A stretch of 64,000 nucleotides of DNA, taken from positions 1 through 64,000 of the forward strand of contig JAMCSM010000160.1 of the NCBI GenBank assembly GCA_023380915.1. Reading direction: 5' to 3'. Each line of letters opens with the position of its first letter. Position 1 is the stretch's first letter. The notes under the pieces were generated by a model. That model was not told where the DNA came from. It saw only the letters and a list, made by a program, of their open reading frames with translations, and searched no databases. Origin of the DNA: Actinomycetota bacterium. GTDB taxonomy: Bacteria > Actinomycetota > Humimicrobiia > Humimicrobiales > Humimicrobiaceae. This document shows positions 35,237-44,907 of the stretch, piece after piece. Both the position numbers and the translations under genes were made by a program.

Positions 35237-36679
35237 TCAGACATTCCTTGCCAGGCTGTATGGCCCAAGATGTATATCCTTAATTTTATCAAGAAAATCC
35301 TTATTAATTTTTGTCCATTGTTTTTGAATTTTGTTTGAATAAATAACCAGAAGTCCGTCAACAATCTGCCTGTGGAAAATAAAGCTTAATGCCCTATAGT
35401 AAGAATAAATACTTGAGAGGACATCTATTGAAACTTTTGCCTGCAGGTCCCATGGAGCAATAAGATTTGGCTGAAATACCACATGGTGCCCGTCATATAA
35501 ATACCAGTTCTTAGCACCATCAAATATCATCCTGCCCTGCTGTTTATATTCTTCATATATTTCTGTTCCCGGAAATGGTATCAGCATCATAATCTGGACA
35601 GTATCTATTCTGTTTTCAATAATGAAGCTCATCGTTTTCTTAATTGAATCAATGTCATCATTTTCGCCGCCCAATACAAACATTCCATGAACACCGATGC
35701 CATGTTTGTGCAATATTTTTATGGATTCCTTAATGCCTTCAACATTTTGCTTCTTATTATATTCTTCAAGAGTCTTGGGATTTATTGATTCTATCCCTGC
35801 CATTATCCTTTTGCATCCTGTTTTTGCCATCAGTTCAACAAGCTCCTCATCTTCAGAAATATCAAGTCTTTCCTGTGAAAACCATGTAGGCATCTTTATA
35901 TTTTGATCTAAAATTCTGGTTAGCAAACTTTTAATTCTTTTCCTGTTTGCAGAAAAATTATCATCGTAAAAAAATATTCTTTTTGCTTTGGTACCTTCAA
36001 AAATTTTTAATACATGGCTTATTTCAGCAATTATGCTGTCTACACTTCTGAATCTGTATTTTCTTCCAAAAATCTTAATGACCGAACAAAACTTGCAACT
36101 GTAAGGACACCCTCTTGAAGTCTGAATGGGCATATAATTAATTTGTTCATGATTTTCCAGTAAAGACCAGTCAGGAAAAGGTATCTCATCTAAGTTCTGT
36201 ATTAACTCTCTATCTTCATTGTGTACAATATTTCCATTTTTAAAAAATGAAAGACCCTTTACATCCTCAAGACTGGCTTTACCTTCGAGGGCATCTATAA
36301 GCTCAAGGATTGTTTTTTCGCCTTCCCCTCTTACAGCATAATCAGACCCGTTTTCAAGGACTTCCTCAGGCATAAAAGTAGGATGAGGTCCCCCCATTAC
36401 TATAGGAACTTTGGGGGTTACTTTTCTTATCTCACTTATTAATTTATATGATCTTGTTGATGTGGATGTGATGCTGGAAATTCCGACAAGATCGGCATCT
36501 TTAATTTCATCATAATTTATAGCTGCAAAATCCTCACAATATGCTTTAACTTTAAAACCATTTTTATCAAGGATGGTTGCTATTAATGCTATACCGAGTC
36601 TTGGAAGTTTTGCTGCACTGAAAACATGCAGTCCTGGGGATTTTGTTTCAATCAATACAATTTTTTTTATTTTTGCCAA
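35237..36679 (-). CDS. B12-binding domain radical SAM protein
   Basis: A 480-residue protein with an N-terminal cobalamin-binding fold (from LPRLGIALIATIL to MGGPHPTF), then a radical SAM domain with the cluster triad CPYSCKFC near residue 190, and a C-terminal helical region. Members methylate or rearrange unactivated carbons, and many are of unknown function. It resembles the BchE/HpnP-like class in layout. The methyltransferase gene follows it closely, and ispE and prenyl synthase genes lie upstream on the same strand, so a lipid substrate is possible but unproven. Confidence 0.86.
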   Translation of the reverse strand: MAKIKKIVLIETKSPGLHVFSAAKLPRLGIALIATILDKNGFKVKAYCEDFAAINYDEIKDADLVGISSITSTSTRSYKLISEIRKVTPKVPIVMGGPHPTFMPEEVLENGSDYAVRGEGEKTILELIDALEGKASLEDVKGLSFFKNGNIVHNEDRELIQNLDEIPFPDWSLLENHEQINYMPIQTSRGCPYSCKFCSVIKIFGRKYRFRSVDSIIAEISHVLKIFEGTKAKRIFFYDDNFSANRKRIKSLLTRILDQNIKMPTWFSQERLDISEDEELVELMAKTGCKRIMAGIESINPKTLEEYNKKQNVEGIKESIKILHKHGIGVHGMFVLGGENDDIDSIKKTMSFIIENRIDTVQIMMLIPFPGTEIYEEYKQQGRMIFDGAKNWYLYDGHHVVFQPNLIAPWDLQAKVSIDVLSSIYSYYRALSFIFHRQIVDGLLVIYSNKIQKQWTKINKDFLDKIKDIHLGPYSLARNV

Positions 36680-36806
36680 TTTAAGTCTCCTTGTTATATA
36701 AAGCTTATTAATATATTTAAAACTTCGAATTATAGCTATTCTAAAACTTTATTTCTTATTTTATACAGACTTTTATGAAATAAAATTGTTTCAAATTACG
36801 AACTTA

Positions 36807-37700
36807 TTATGGAACTGTTCTGGTTATATAAATGCTTAAATCAGTTTTATTTGAAATCTTTTCAGCAGCTTCAAGAACTTCCGACTCGTCATCAGATAAA
36901 TAAAAAACAGCAGGACCGCTTCCAGCCAGATGAACCGGAGAAACTCCCAATACATTAAGTTCCTTAATCCATTTCCCGTAATCATCAAAAAGTTTTTGAT
37001 AAATAAATTCAAAAACATTAAAAAAATTTTCCTTTAATATTTTTTTCTGGTTTTTATAAATATCTTCTGCAACCATTTTTGTATATTCTCCGCTGGTAAA
37101 ATTTTCTGAATCAACATGTGAGTAAAGTGTTTTTGTTTTATCCTTAATACTGAACGGGAGAAGTATTATTAAAACCCACTTGCCGTTTACAGGATATATT
37201 TTCTTAATTTGCTCTCCTCTTCCGCTTACGATACATGTCCCCCCATAAATAAAAAAAGATACATCACTTCCAACCTTTGCTCCTATTTCTGCCAAATTTT
37301 CGGGAGACAGTTTTAAATTCCACAGTCTGTTTAAACCTCTTAAAGTTGCAGCAGCATCACTGGAACCTCCACCAAGACCTGCAGATGAGGGAATATTTTT
37401 TTTAAGTTCAATTATAGCACCGCTTTTATAACCTGTTTCCTTTTTTAGAATATCTGCAGTTCTGTAAACCAGATTCTTCACAAGATACTTATTTCTGTCA
37501 AATCCTGGAAGTTTATCACCTGCAGGTAAATTATGATACTCGGGTATTATCTGAAGCCATGGATTTTCATGAAAAGTAAGACAGTCACATAAATCTATAG
37601 TCTGCATTATGGAGATAATATCATGGTAACCATCAATTCTTTTTCCTGTTATTTCAAGAGTCAGATTTATCTTTGCGGGAGCAATTTCACTTTTTAACAT
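36807..37700 (-). CDS. ispE: 4-diphosphocytidyl-2-C-methyl-D-erythritol kinase
   Basis: A 297-residue GHMP kinase of the MEP isoprenoid pathway. The N-terminus EIAPAKINLTLEITGKR and the ATP-binding loop PSSAGLGGGSSDAAATLRGL (about residue 95-115) are diagnostic, and VSFFIYGGTCIVSGRG follows. It phosphorylates CDP-methylerythritol in the cytoplasm. The start overlaps the end of a truncated fni fragment by 7 nt, and a prenyl synthase gene lies just upstream. Confidence 0.94.
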   Translation of the reverse strand: MLKSEIAPAKINLTLEITGKRIDGYHDIISIMQTIDLCDCLTFHENPWLQIIPEYHNLPAGDKLPGFDRNKYLVKNLVYRTADILKKETGYKSGAIIELKKNIPSSAGLGGGSSDAAATLRGLNRLWNLKLSPENLAEIGAKVGSDVSFFIYGGTCIVSGRGEQIKKIYPVNGKWVLIILLPFSIKDKTKTLYSHVDSENFTSGEYTKMVAEDIYKNQKKILKENFFNVFEFIYQKLFDDYGKWIKELNVLGVSPVHLAGSGPAVFYLSDDESEVLEAAEKISNKTDLSIYITRTVP

Positions 37701-37891
37701 AATATTTGTAAAAAAAGGATAATTTTTGTATCAACTTCATCTAAGGAAATTTCAGACAGTGCATTATGGATAAAGTAATAATCATCAAAAACGGATCTGA
37801 AAGATTCACGAATGATATCGTTATTTAAGCTTAAATTTAAATGCTGCAGTTTTTTTGCAATATTAAGTTTATGTAAATCAGATTCTGACAT
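37694..37891 (-). pseudogene. fni: N-terminal fragment of type 2 isopentenyl-diphosphate isomerase
   Basis: A 65-codon ORF resembling only the N-terminus of the FMN-dependent isomerase Fni: KLQHLNLSLN matches the usual RKxxHLxxxL start, and FIHNALSEISLDEVDTK matches the following (I/V)HNALPEIxxDEIDT segment. The remaining 270 or so residues are missing and ispE begins within its last codons. It sits between prenyl synthase and ispE, a place where isoprenoid genes including fni occur. This suggests an internal deletion that removed the catalytic barrel. The match is from memory of the family, so moderate confidence. Confidence 0.55.
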
Positions 37892-37961
37892 AAGTAAATT
37901 AACATTTCTTAATCAAATCATTTATTATCATAATTATAATCTCAAAAAATTATAAAAAAAA

Positions 37962-38990
37962 TTAAAAATCTCTTATCAGCAAAAATCTTGAAATTTCCAT
38001 ATAGGAATCGACATAGTCTTTTGAAATTGGCAGATTTTTTATTTCATTAATTGCAAGATTATAATAATAGCTGCATTTTTCTTCACAAAAATCTTTTGCT
38101 CCCACAAAATCCAGGTAACTTAAAATCTTTTTGACATAATTTTCGTTAATTTTTTTACATTTGTAAATTTTTTGCAAATCTTTTTTTACTTTTGGCGGTG
38201 ATTGCTTTAATGCAAATATGATAGGATAAGATTTCTTCTTTTTCCTTATATCGCTTGCCTGAGGTTTTCCTGTTTTGTCTTCACTGCCCCAGATACCAAG
38301 AATATCATCCCTGATTTGAAATGCTATACCAAGATAATTTCCGAATATTTTAAATGGTTTGATATCTTTATGATCAAGATTTAAAACTGCTCCTATAAGA
38401 ATTGCTCCTTCAATAAGGGAAGCTGTTTTTTTTTCAATCATTGTTATGTAATCGTCCGGATTTACATCAGACTTGTCTTCAAAACTTATATCAAGGTATT
38501 GGCCTTCCAGCATTTTAAGGCAGCTTTCATTTAAAATTCTTAAAACTTCGATCTGTTTGCGGTATGAAACCATATTGTTTTGCAGCTTCAGGACAGCCAG
38601 GTTTGCAAGAACCTTCATTGCCGTTCCTGCATTTATGGCTTGTGCTTTACCCCACAAATACCATAATGTTGGACGGTGCCTTCTTTGTGTATCATTATCC
38701 TGTATGTCATCATGAATTAATGAAAAGTTATGGATTAGTTCTATTGAAGCAGCAGCCGGCAATACTTCCCTGTAATTACTTCCATCAGTTGAAATGAAGG
38801 CAAGCATGCACAAAGTTGCCCTAAAAAATTTACCTTTGTTAAAGTTCCCCGAATTTCCCCTTTCATCTATCCAACCCATATGATATTTCAGCATGTCATA
38901 TAATGGAAGATTGCCCGCATTAATAATAGACTTCATTTCATCATCTATTTCCGTGCGGAACTTATTAAATATTTCAGGAAGCTTGTTCAC
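37962..38990 (-). CDS. Polyprenyl diphosphate synthase (geranylgeranyl/farnesyl type)
   Basis: A 342-residue trans-prenyl transferase. The first Asp-rich motif is SLIHDDIQDND (near residue 95), a basic RRHRPTLW follows, and the second motif is QIRDDILGIWG near 225. It condenses IPP onto allylic diphosphates to make C15-C20 or longer chains; chain length cannot be set by eye. The start is GTG with AGGAG. It begins an isoprenoid cluster with the fni fragment and ispE. Confidence 0.92.
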   Translation of the reverse strand: MNKLPEIFNKFRTEIDDEMKSIINAGNLPLYDMLKYHMGWIDERGNSGNFNKGKFFRATLCMLAFISTDGSNYREVLPAAASIELIHNFSLIHDDIQDNDTQRRHRPTLWYLWGKAQAINAGTAMKVLANLAVLKLQNNMVSYRKQIEVLRILNESCLKMLEGQYLDISFEDKSDVNPDDYITMIEKKTASLIEGAILIGAVLNLDHKDIKPFKIFGNYLGIAFQIRDDILGIWGSEDKTGKPQASDIRKKKKSYPIIFALKQSPPKVKKDLQKIYKCKKINENYVKKILSYLDFVGAKDFCEEKCSYYYNLAINEIKNLPISKDYVDSYMEISRFLLIRDF

Positions 38991-39077
38991 ATCCTATCTC
39001 CTAAAAGAGATTTTAAATAATAAAAAAATATTAAGTTCAATCTTTCAAGTATTCCAATAATAAATCGCGGCTGCAGC

Positions 39078-40442
39078 TTAGCCTATCTGCAAATCCTGAA
39101 TTTTTCTTAAATTAACTAAAACAGAGTTAACGTTAATTTCAACATCATCATATTTTACAGGTTCATCTCTTGATATTTTTCTTTTTACAACACAGCCTTC
39201 ACTGATGCCAATCGGCAGGAATTTTTCCTTTTTCATAATCTCATGCAGCTCTATTAATCCGTAACAGGTATAACCGCCGATTCCATCAAGTATATCGCCT
39301 GGATTTAAATCTTTTTTGGCAACTGTCATTACTTCAGAAATAAATCCGGAACCTGGATCAATGGTTGGTTCATTATATAAAAATGCTTTTGCTATTGATA
39401 TTGGTGTTTCAATACTTGCAAGATGAAAAGGTCTGTATAAAAGAAAATAAGGTCCGCTTCCATTTTTTAAATATTCAAGGTCTTTTCTGACAATTTCCGA
39501 ATCTGTAGTATAAATAAGAAAAACTCCTGGTGCCAGATCACCTATAACAAATTCCACTACCCCCGTTTTTGTTAAAATGCCACCATCCTTTTTTGGAACA
39601 AGGATCTTTAACAGGTCTTTCCTGTCAGCCTTCGGACCATGCATTCCCCTTACATCGGGAATCAAACCTGTTGCATTTGAAAGGCATGCCATCTCTATCA
39701 TTGATTTTGTTCCATCAACAAATGATGTCATCATATAAGGATTGGAATCTTTGCTTTTAGCGAACTCTTTAAGTATTTGCGGATTTGAATACCTGTCAAG
39801 CACATTATTTTTCCCTTTTCCTGCCGCTATTACTTTTAAATTTAAAATGGATGCGAAATCAAACAGTTCCTTTATGGCTGCAGGTTCATCTCCGGCAGAT
39901 ACTGTATAAACAACACCTGTGCTTAAAGCCAGTTTCCGCAGTATTGGACCTATCGTAACATCTCCTTCAACATTTAAGGTAACAACATGTTTTTTATTGA
40001 CTATTGAATTAAAAGATATATATGCGCCTGTTTCGGGTTTTCCGGTTGCATCAATAATAACATCTATTTCCTTTATTGCAGGAATTAATGAAGCATCATT
40101 TGTAATAATTAATTTATTTTTTAAAGCAGCTTTGTTTACCAGTTCAACTTTATTGCTTTCATTTTTTATTTTCTTAAGGTTTAAAATATTTTCCTTTAAA
40201 TTAAGTTTTTCTGAAAAACCCTCCGAATCAATGATTATAATATTTTTTTCCTTATACCTTGCTTCTTTGGCAAAATTTAAGGTGGAATTAATATCTTTAG
40301 TGGCAACAGCCAGAACTTCCATTCCGCTAACCTGGTTTAAATTAGCCAGCAGTCCACGCCCCATTCTGCCAATTCCAATAATACCTATTTTTATTTTTGT
40401 TCCCTGTTTCTGTAAACTATTCAGCTTGTTTAATAAATCCAA
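39078..40442 (-). CDS. NAD(P)-binding homoserine-dehydrogenase-like protein with SAF domain
   Basis: A 454-residue protein of the COG4091 type. It has an N-terminal Rossmann fold (IGIIGIGRMGRGLLANL, about 18-34), a central catalytic-like region (TVSAGDEPAAIKELFDFA) and a C-terminal SAF-like domain (VAKKDLNPGDILDGIGGY). It is an oxidoreductase of unknown substrate; homologues have been linked to sugar-acid or flagellar-like annotations. The start is TTG with GGGAGG. It lies 250 bp after the IDH-like gene and may be separately transcribed. Confidence 0.8.
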   Translation of the reverse strand: MDLLNKLNSLQKQGTKIKIGIIGIGRMGRGLLANLNQVSGMEVLAVATKDINSTLNFAKEARYKEKNIIIIDSEGFSEKLNLKENILNLKKIKNESNKVELVNKAALKNKLIITNDASLIPAIKEIDVIIDATGKPETGAYISFNSIVNKKHVVTLNVEGDVTIGPILRKLALSTGVVYTVSAGDEPAAIKELFDFASILNLKVIAAGKGKNNVLDRYSNPQILKEFAKSKDSNPYMMTSFVDGTKSMIEMACLSNATGLIPDVRGMHGPKADRKDLLKILVPKKDGGILTKTGVVEFVIGDLAPGVFLIYTTDSEIVRKDLEYLKNGSGPYFLLYRPFHLASIETPISIAKAFLYNEPTIDPGSGFISEVMTVAKKDLNPGDILDGIGGYTCYGLIELHEIMKKEKFLPIGISEGCVVKRKISRDEPVKYDDVEINVNSVLVNLRKIQDLQIG

Positions 40443-40512
40443 TATTAATCCTCCCGAATTATAAAATTACATAAAAAATAAATTATTTGTGATCCTTATA
40501 ACTTTAAAATAC

Positions 40513-40524
40513 TGGCAATTGCCA
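40513..40524. promoter_or_regulatory. Perfect 12-bp palindrome upstream of the SAF-domain gene
   Basis: TGGCAATTGCCA lies about 70 bp upstream of the start of the SAF-domain dehydrogenase in an AT-rich gap. It could be an operator for a dimeric regulator. No regulator gene is adjacent, so this is only a candidate site. Confidence 0.3.
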
Positions 40525-40692
40525 AATCAGGAAAAAATACCGTTACTAAATCATAATTAATTATTAATGTGGATAATAAAAATAACAAGGTTTTTTTATG
40601 TATCAGCTTTTATAGCTTCCTTAAAAAGCAGGTAATTATTTTATATTTATATATTTTAAGCTGATTCAAGATTATATAATATTATAATAATA

Positions 40693-41781
40693 TTATAAAA
40701 GAGTTTTTATTTTTCTTATAATAGCATTTGCCATTTCATCAGTTCCTACTGCTGAAGGGTCATCTCTGGTAGGTTTTAAATCGTACGTAACATATTTGCC
40801 TTCTTTAATTACTGCAGCAATAGCACTTTCAAGAATATTGGCTGCCCTTTCTTCATTCAGGTGTTTAAGCATCAAAACTGCCGAGAGCATCATTGCAGTA
40901 GGATTAACTTTATTTAATCCTTTATATTTTGGAGCACTTCCATGTGTTGCTTCAAATAAAGCAATCTCATCACCAATATTTGCGCCTGGCGCAACACCAA
41001 GTCCGCCTATAAGTCCTGCTGCAAGATCAGAGATTATATCTCCATAAAGATTAGGTAAAACCAGAACATCGTAAATCTCAGGCTTTTGAACAAGTTGCAT
41101 ACACATGTTATCTACAATTCTGTCTTCAGATTCAATCTCAGGATATTCATGAGCAATCCTCCTGAAAGTTTCCAGAAACAAGCCATCAGAATATTTAATA
41201 ATATTTGCCTTATGAACCCCGGTTACTTTTTTTCTTTTATTTTTTTTAGCATATTCGAAAGCATATCTTATGATTTTTTCAGAAGCTGAAACAGATATCG
41301 GCTTTATACTGATACCGCTGTCTTTTTTTATTGAAATATCTTTTTTTTCCTTTATAAAATCAATCAATTCAAGTGTATCGGGCTTGTTTAGCTCAAACTC
41401 TATACCGGAATATAAATCTTCAGTATTTTCTCTTATAATTACTATATCAAGATTTTCATATCTTGATTTAACTCCCGGATAACTTTTACAGGGTCTTACA
41501 CAGGCATATAAGTTAAAAATTTTTCTCATGGCAACATTAACGCTTCTAAAACCAGTTCCAACTGGCGTTGTAATAGGACCTTTAATGCCAATTTTGTTTC
41601 TTTTAAGCGAATCAAGAACTTTCTGAGGCAGCACGCAACCTTCCTTTTCATATACTTCCGCCCCTGCATTATTTATGTCCCATTCAATATCTAATCCGGT
41701 TGCTTCAACTACTTTAACTGTTGCCGCACAAATTTCAGGACCTGTCCCATCTCCGGGAATTAAAGTTATTTTATATTTCAT
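40693..41781 (-). CDS. NAD-dependent isocitrate dehydrogenase-like enzyme
   Basis: A 362-residue beta-decarboxylating dehydrogenase. The IDH-type substrate loop [21 protein letters not shown] and the [12 protein letters not shown] motif favour isocitrate over isopropylmalate, which has a different loop there. The Mg-binding and NAD regions are [15 protein letters not shown] and [14 protein letters not shown]. It should give 2-oxoglutarate and CO2 from isocitrate; homoisocitrate is an alternative. Its ATG overlaps the leuD-like stop by 4 nt, so it is translationally coupled to the aconitase-like subunits. Confidence 0.85.
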   Translation of the reverse strand: MKYKITLIPGDGTGPEICAATVKVVEATGLDIEWDINNAGAEVYEKEGCVLPQKVLDSLKRNKIGIKGPITTPVGTGFRSVNVAMRKIFNLYACVRPCKSYPGVKSRYENLDIVIIRENTEDLYSGIEFELNKPDTLELIDFIKEKKDISIKKDSGISIKPISVSASEKIIRYAFEYAKKNKRKKVTGVHKANIIKYSDGLFLETFRRIAHEYPEIESEDRIVDNMCMQLVQKPEIYDVLVLPNLYGDIISDLAAGLIGGLGVAPGANIGDEIALFEATHGSAPKYKGLNKVNPTAMMLSAVLMLKHLNEERAANILESAIAAVIKEGKYVTYDLKPTRDDPSAVGTDEMANAIIRKIKTLL

Positions 41782-42302
41782 AAATTAAACCCCTTATTCT
41801 TTGTTATATGTTCAACAAGACCGCCGTCATTTAATAATTTAATCATAACTTCAGGAAGAGCCTTGAAATCAATCTCAATATTTTTTGTAATATTTTTTAT
41901 TTTTCCTTTTGCCAGATCAATTTCAAGCTCATCACCGTCATTTATCCTGTCAGTATCACAAATCAGCACTGGAAGACCAATATTAATGCTGTTTCTGAAA
42001 AAAATTCTTGCAAATGATTTGGCAAGAACAGCTCCAACACCTGAAAGCTTAATAATTGCAGGTGCATGCTCTCTTGACGAACCAAGACCAAAATTTCTTC
42101 CCGCAACTATAAAATCTCCCGGTTTTACTTTACCAGCAAATTCCATGTCAGCATCCTCCAGTACATGCTTTGCAAGTTCTGATAAATCAGACCTTAAATG
42201 AAAGTATCTGCCGGGAGCAATCAAATCAGTTGAAATATCATCACCGAATTTAAAACTTCTTCCTCTTAAAATTTTTTTTAATATATTATTTTGTTCGGTC
42301 AT
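41778..42302 (-). CDS. Aconitase/isopropylmalate isomerase small subunit (LeuD-like)
   Basis: A 174-residue swivelling-domain subunit. It has [17 protein letters not shown] at the start and the substrate-binding [18 protein letters not shown] block near residue 68. It pairs with the large subunit encoded 51 nt upstream. The loop [19 protein letters not shown] differs from classical isopropylmalate isomerase small subunits, in line with an aconitase or homoaconitase role. The dehydrogenase downstream is IDH-like, so isocitrate is the likely product. Confidence 0.87.
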   Translation of the reverse strand: MTEQNNILKKILRGRSFKFGDDISTDLIAPGRYFHLRSDLSELAKHVLEDADMEFAGKVKPGDFIVAGRNFGLGSSREHAPAIIKLSGVGAVLAKSFARIFFRNSINIGLPVLICDTDRINDGDELEIDLAKGKIKNITKNIEIDFKALPEVMIKLLNDGGLVEHITKNKGFNL

Positions 42303-42353
42303 TTTTACTCTTTCATGAAAATCTTAACTATTTATATAAATTTTTAATGTAAA

Positions 42354-43616
42354 TCATATTTCCCGAAGAATTTCTCTTGCATCAGCAATATATCCTTTTA
42401 AAGCACTGTAAGCTGCAGTAGCAGGAGAAGAAAGATATATATATGAATCAGGATTACCCATTCTGCCCTTAAAATTCCTGTTTTGAGTTGACAGGCAAAC
42501 CTCCCCATCTCCTAAAATTCCCTGATGAACACCAACACAGGGACCGCATCCCGGAGATTGAACTACTGCTCCACTTTCAATAAGTGTTTCAATAACTCCT
42601 TCCCTTAAAGCTTCAAGATAAACTTTTTTTGAAGCAGGAACTATAATCAGCCTAACATTTTTATTTATTTTTTTATCCTTTAAAATTACGGCAGCTATTC
42701 TCAGATCAGAAAGACGGCCATTAGTGCAGGTGCCTATTAAAATCTGATTAATCTTTATTTTTTCCAAACTGCTCACAACACAAACATTATCAACAGTATG
42801 CGGCATGGATACCATTGGTTCTATTTTGGAACAGTCTATATCTATTATCTGTTCATAATGAGCATTTTTATCTGCGGTAATTTCTTTATAATCACTTAAT
42901 CTACCCTGTGAAGCTAAAAATTTTTTTGTAGTTTCATCACTTTCAAAAATTCCTGCTTTGGCTCCTGCTTCAACAGCCATATTTGAAATGGTAAACCTGT
43001 CTTCCATTGTCATTTTTTTTGCAAAGCTTCCATTAAACTCAAGACTTTTATAAGTTGCACCCTCGGCAGTTATTTTTCCGATCAGATAAATAATTAAATC
43101 CTTTGAATAAACACCTTCCGGAGGAATTTCATTAAAATTAACTTTTACTGTCTGTGGTACCATTAACCAGGTTTTTGCCAGTGCAAAACCTATGGCTATA
43201 TCTGTTGAGCCCATTCCTGTGGCAAAAGCAGCCAGTGCGCCTGATGTGCATGTATGAGAATCTGCACCTATGACTATGTCTCCTGGCGATGCAAAATCTT
43301 CAACAAGAATCTGATGACATACGCCTTTACCGACATCACTTAAAACCATCCCTGCATTTTCTGCATACTGCCTTAAAACAACATGAGAATTGGAAAGCTC
43401 TTTTCGCGGACTTGGAGCAGCATGGTCAATAAAAAAAATAGATTTTGACGGATTTTTTACTTTTTCAAAACCCATTTTTTTAAGCTGGCTTACAGTTAAA
43501 GGACCGGTTCCATCCTGTGCCATTACTACATCTACATCAACAACTGCAATGTCTCCTGCATAAACTTCTCTGCCGGCATGTTCGCTTATTATTTTTTCTG
43601 AAATTGTTTTGTCCAA
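42354..43616 (-). CDS. Aconitase/isopropylmalate isomerase large subunit (LeuC-like)
   Basis: A 420-residue 4Fe-4S dehydratase. The cluster Cys lie in IGTCTNGRLSDL (about residue 300) and SPGCGPCVGVHQG (about 360), with the ADSHTCTSGALAAFATGMGS block near 110. It is the catalytic partner of the LeuD-like subunit. Within this cluster it probably interconverts citrate and isocitrate, or homocitrate and homoisocitrate. The start is TTG after GGGAGG. It is third in a five-gene operon. Confidence 0.88.
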   Translation of the reverse strand: MDKTISEKIISEHAGREVYAGDIAVVDVDVVMAQDGTGPLTVSQLKKMGFEKVKNPSKSIFFIDHAAPSPRKELSNSHVVLRQYAENAGMVLSDVGKGVCHQILVEDFASPGDIVIGADSHTCTSGALAAFATGMGSTDIAIGFALAKTWLMVPQTVKVNFNEIPPEGVYSKDLIIYLIGKITAEGATYKSLEFNGSFAKKMTMEDRFTISNMAVEAGAKAGIFESDETTKKFLASQGRLSDYKEITADKNAHYEQIIDIDCSKIEPMVSMPHTVDNVCVVSSLEKIKINQILIGTCTNGRLSDLRIAAVILKDKKINKNVRLIIVPASKKVYLEALREGVIETLIESGAVVQSPGCGPCVGVHQGILGDGEVCLSTQNRNFKGRMGNPDSYIYLSSPATAAYSALKGYIADAREILREI

Positions 43617-43650
43617 AAAATCCTCCCAAAAATTTAAATTATTTTTATGA

Positions 43651-44826
43651 TTAGTCAGATGTTTCCATTTCTACTCTGATATTATCCTTGTTTTCCTTGA
43701 AGTCCCTATATATATACATTAATTCCTTATCAAATAAAGGTCTCTTAAGATCAACTGACATGGCACGGGTAAGTACAAGAATTTCATTGGCTTCACTGTC
43801 TGTAAGATCAATACCGAATTCCTTGAATTTATGAAGAATTGTATGAGAACCTGAATGCTTGCCGACAACAAGCTGCCTTGTAAGACCTACTTCTGCAGGT
43901 TCAAAAGCTTCATAGTTTTTGGGATTTTTTAAAACTCCATCTGCATGAATACCGGATTCATGAGCAAAAACATTAGTCCCAACAATTGCCTTCCATATCG
44001 GTATAGCTCTTGAAGATGCTTTTGCAACATATTCGGATAATTCCCTGAATCTTGCAGTATTTATCCCGAGGTCAATATTTTCAAGATATTTTAAAGCCAT
44101 TACTATCTCTTCAAGAGCAGCATTTCCTGTACCTTCTGCAAGACCATTTACTGCTGTCATAATGCTTGAAGCTCCTGCTCTGATTGCAGCAAGTCCATTT
44201 GCTGTAGCCATTCCAAAATTATTCTTAGTATGTACCTCAAGCGGAAAATCTATTGTACTTAAAACTGTATTAATTCTTAAAAATGTTTTAAAAGGATCAA
44301 AAGCGCCAACACTGTCGCAAATTCTAACTCTTAAAGCCCCCTTGTTTTCAGCAATATGCATTATTTGCAGGATTAATTCCAGATCAGCCCTCGTGCCATC
44401 TTCTGCGCTTATGATGAAATTCATATTATTATTCTTTATTTCCCTAATTGTTTCCTTTAATCTTGAAATAAGAATATTCTTATTTCTGTCATATTTTTCT
44501 CTGATATGACCTTCAGAAGTAAAAACAGTAATAACAATGTTTTTTAAACCGCTGTCCATACAAAAATCAATTTCTTTTGGATCCGCTTCGCAATAACCAA
44601 AAATCCTGCAGTTTAAATTTAATTTCAGTATTTCTCTGATAGTTTCCCTCTCTGATTCTGCGATCGAGGGAACTCCTACTTCAAGCTCCGGTATACCAAT
44701 TTCATCCAGAATCTTTGCAATCCTTATTTTTTCATTCCTTGAAAATACAACACCTGCAGTTTGTTCACCACTTCTTAAAGTAGAATCAATAATATTGACT
44801 TTTTTATTTAAATTATCAGAAACCAT
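43651..44826 (-). CDS. Citrate/homocitrate synthase family protein with altered barrel residues (paralogue A)
   Basis: A 391-residue DRE-TIM metallolyase related to NifV and Re-citrate synthase. Barrel changes: DSTLRSGEQ (S19 in place of Asp), HTK at 199-201 (Lys in place of the second metal His), and LAEGTGNA in place of the GERAGNA motif. The C-terminal lid is intact: FAHESGIHAD (H289, H294) and GKHSG (H324). Loss of a metal ligand argues against a normal active site on its own. Start at ATG 44826, with AAAGGAG at good spacing; a GTG 6 nt upstream is too close. See the complementary paralogue B next door. Confidence 0.84.
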   Translation of the reverse strand: MVSDNLNKKVNIIDSTLRSGEQTAGVVFSRNEKIRIAKILDEIGIPELEVGVPSIAESERETIREILKLNLNCRIFGYCEADPKEIDFCMDSGLKNIVITVFTSEGHIREKYDRNKNILISRLKETIREIKNNNMNFIISAEDGTRADLELILQIMHIAENKGALRVRICDSVGAFDPFKTFLRINTVLSTIDFPLEVHTKNNFGMATANGLAAIRAGASSIMTAVNGLAEGTGNAALEEIVMALKYLENIDLGINTARFRELSEYVAKASSRAIPIWKAIVGTNVFAHESGIHADGVLKNPKNYEAFEPAEVGLTRQLVVGKHSGSHTILHKFKEFGIDLTDSEANEILVLTRAMSVDLKRPLFDKELMYIYRDFKENKDNIRVEMETSD

Positions 44827-44907
44827 ATTCACTCCTTTATCTAAAAATCAAAACATTAAAAAATTAAAAATAGCAACCATAAAAAAATTCTCTTTTTAAT
44901 GCAAAAA

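Noticed and set aside
39919..40464. 181-codon plus-strand ORF opposite the SAF-domain gene
   Set aside because: Antisense shadow of a conserved coding region, with Phe/Ile/Ser-rich composition and no ribosome-binding site.
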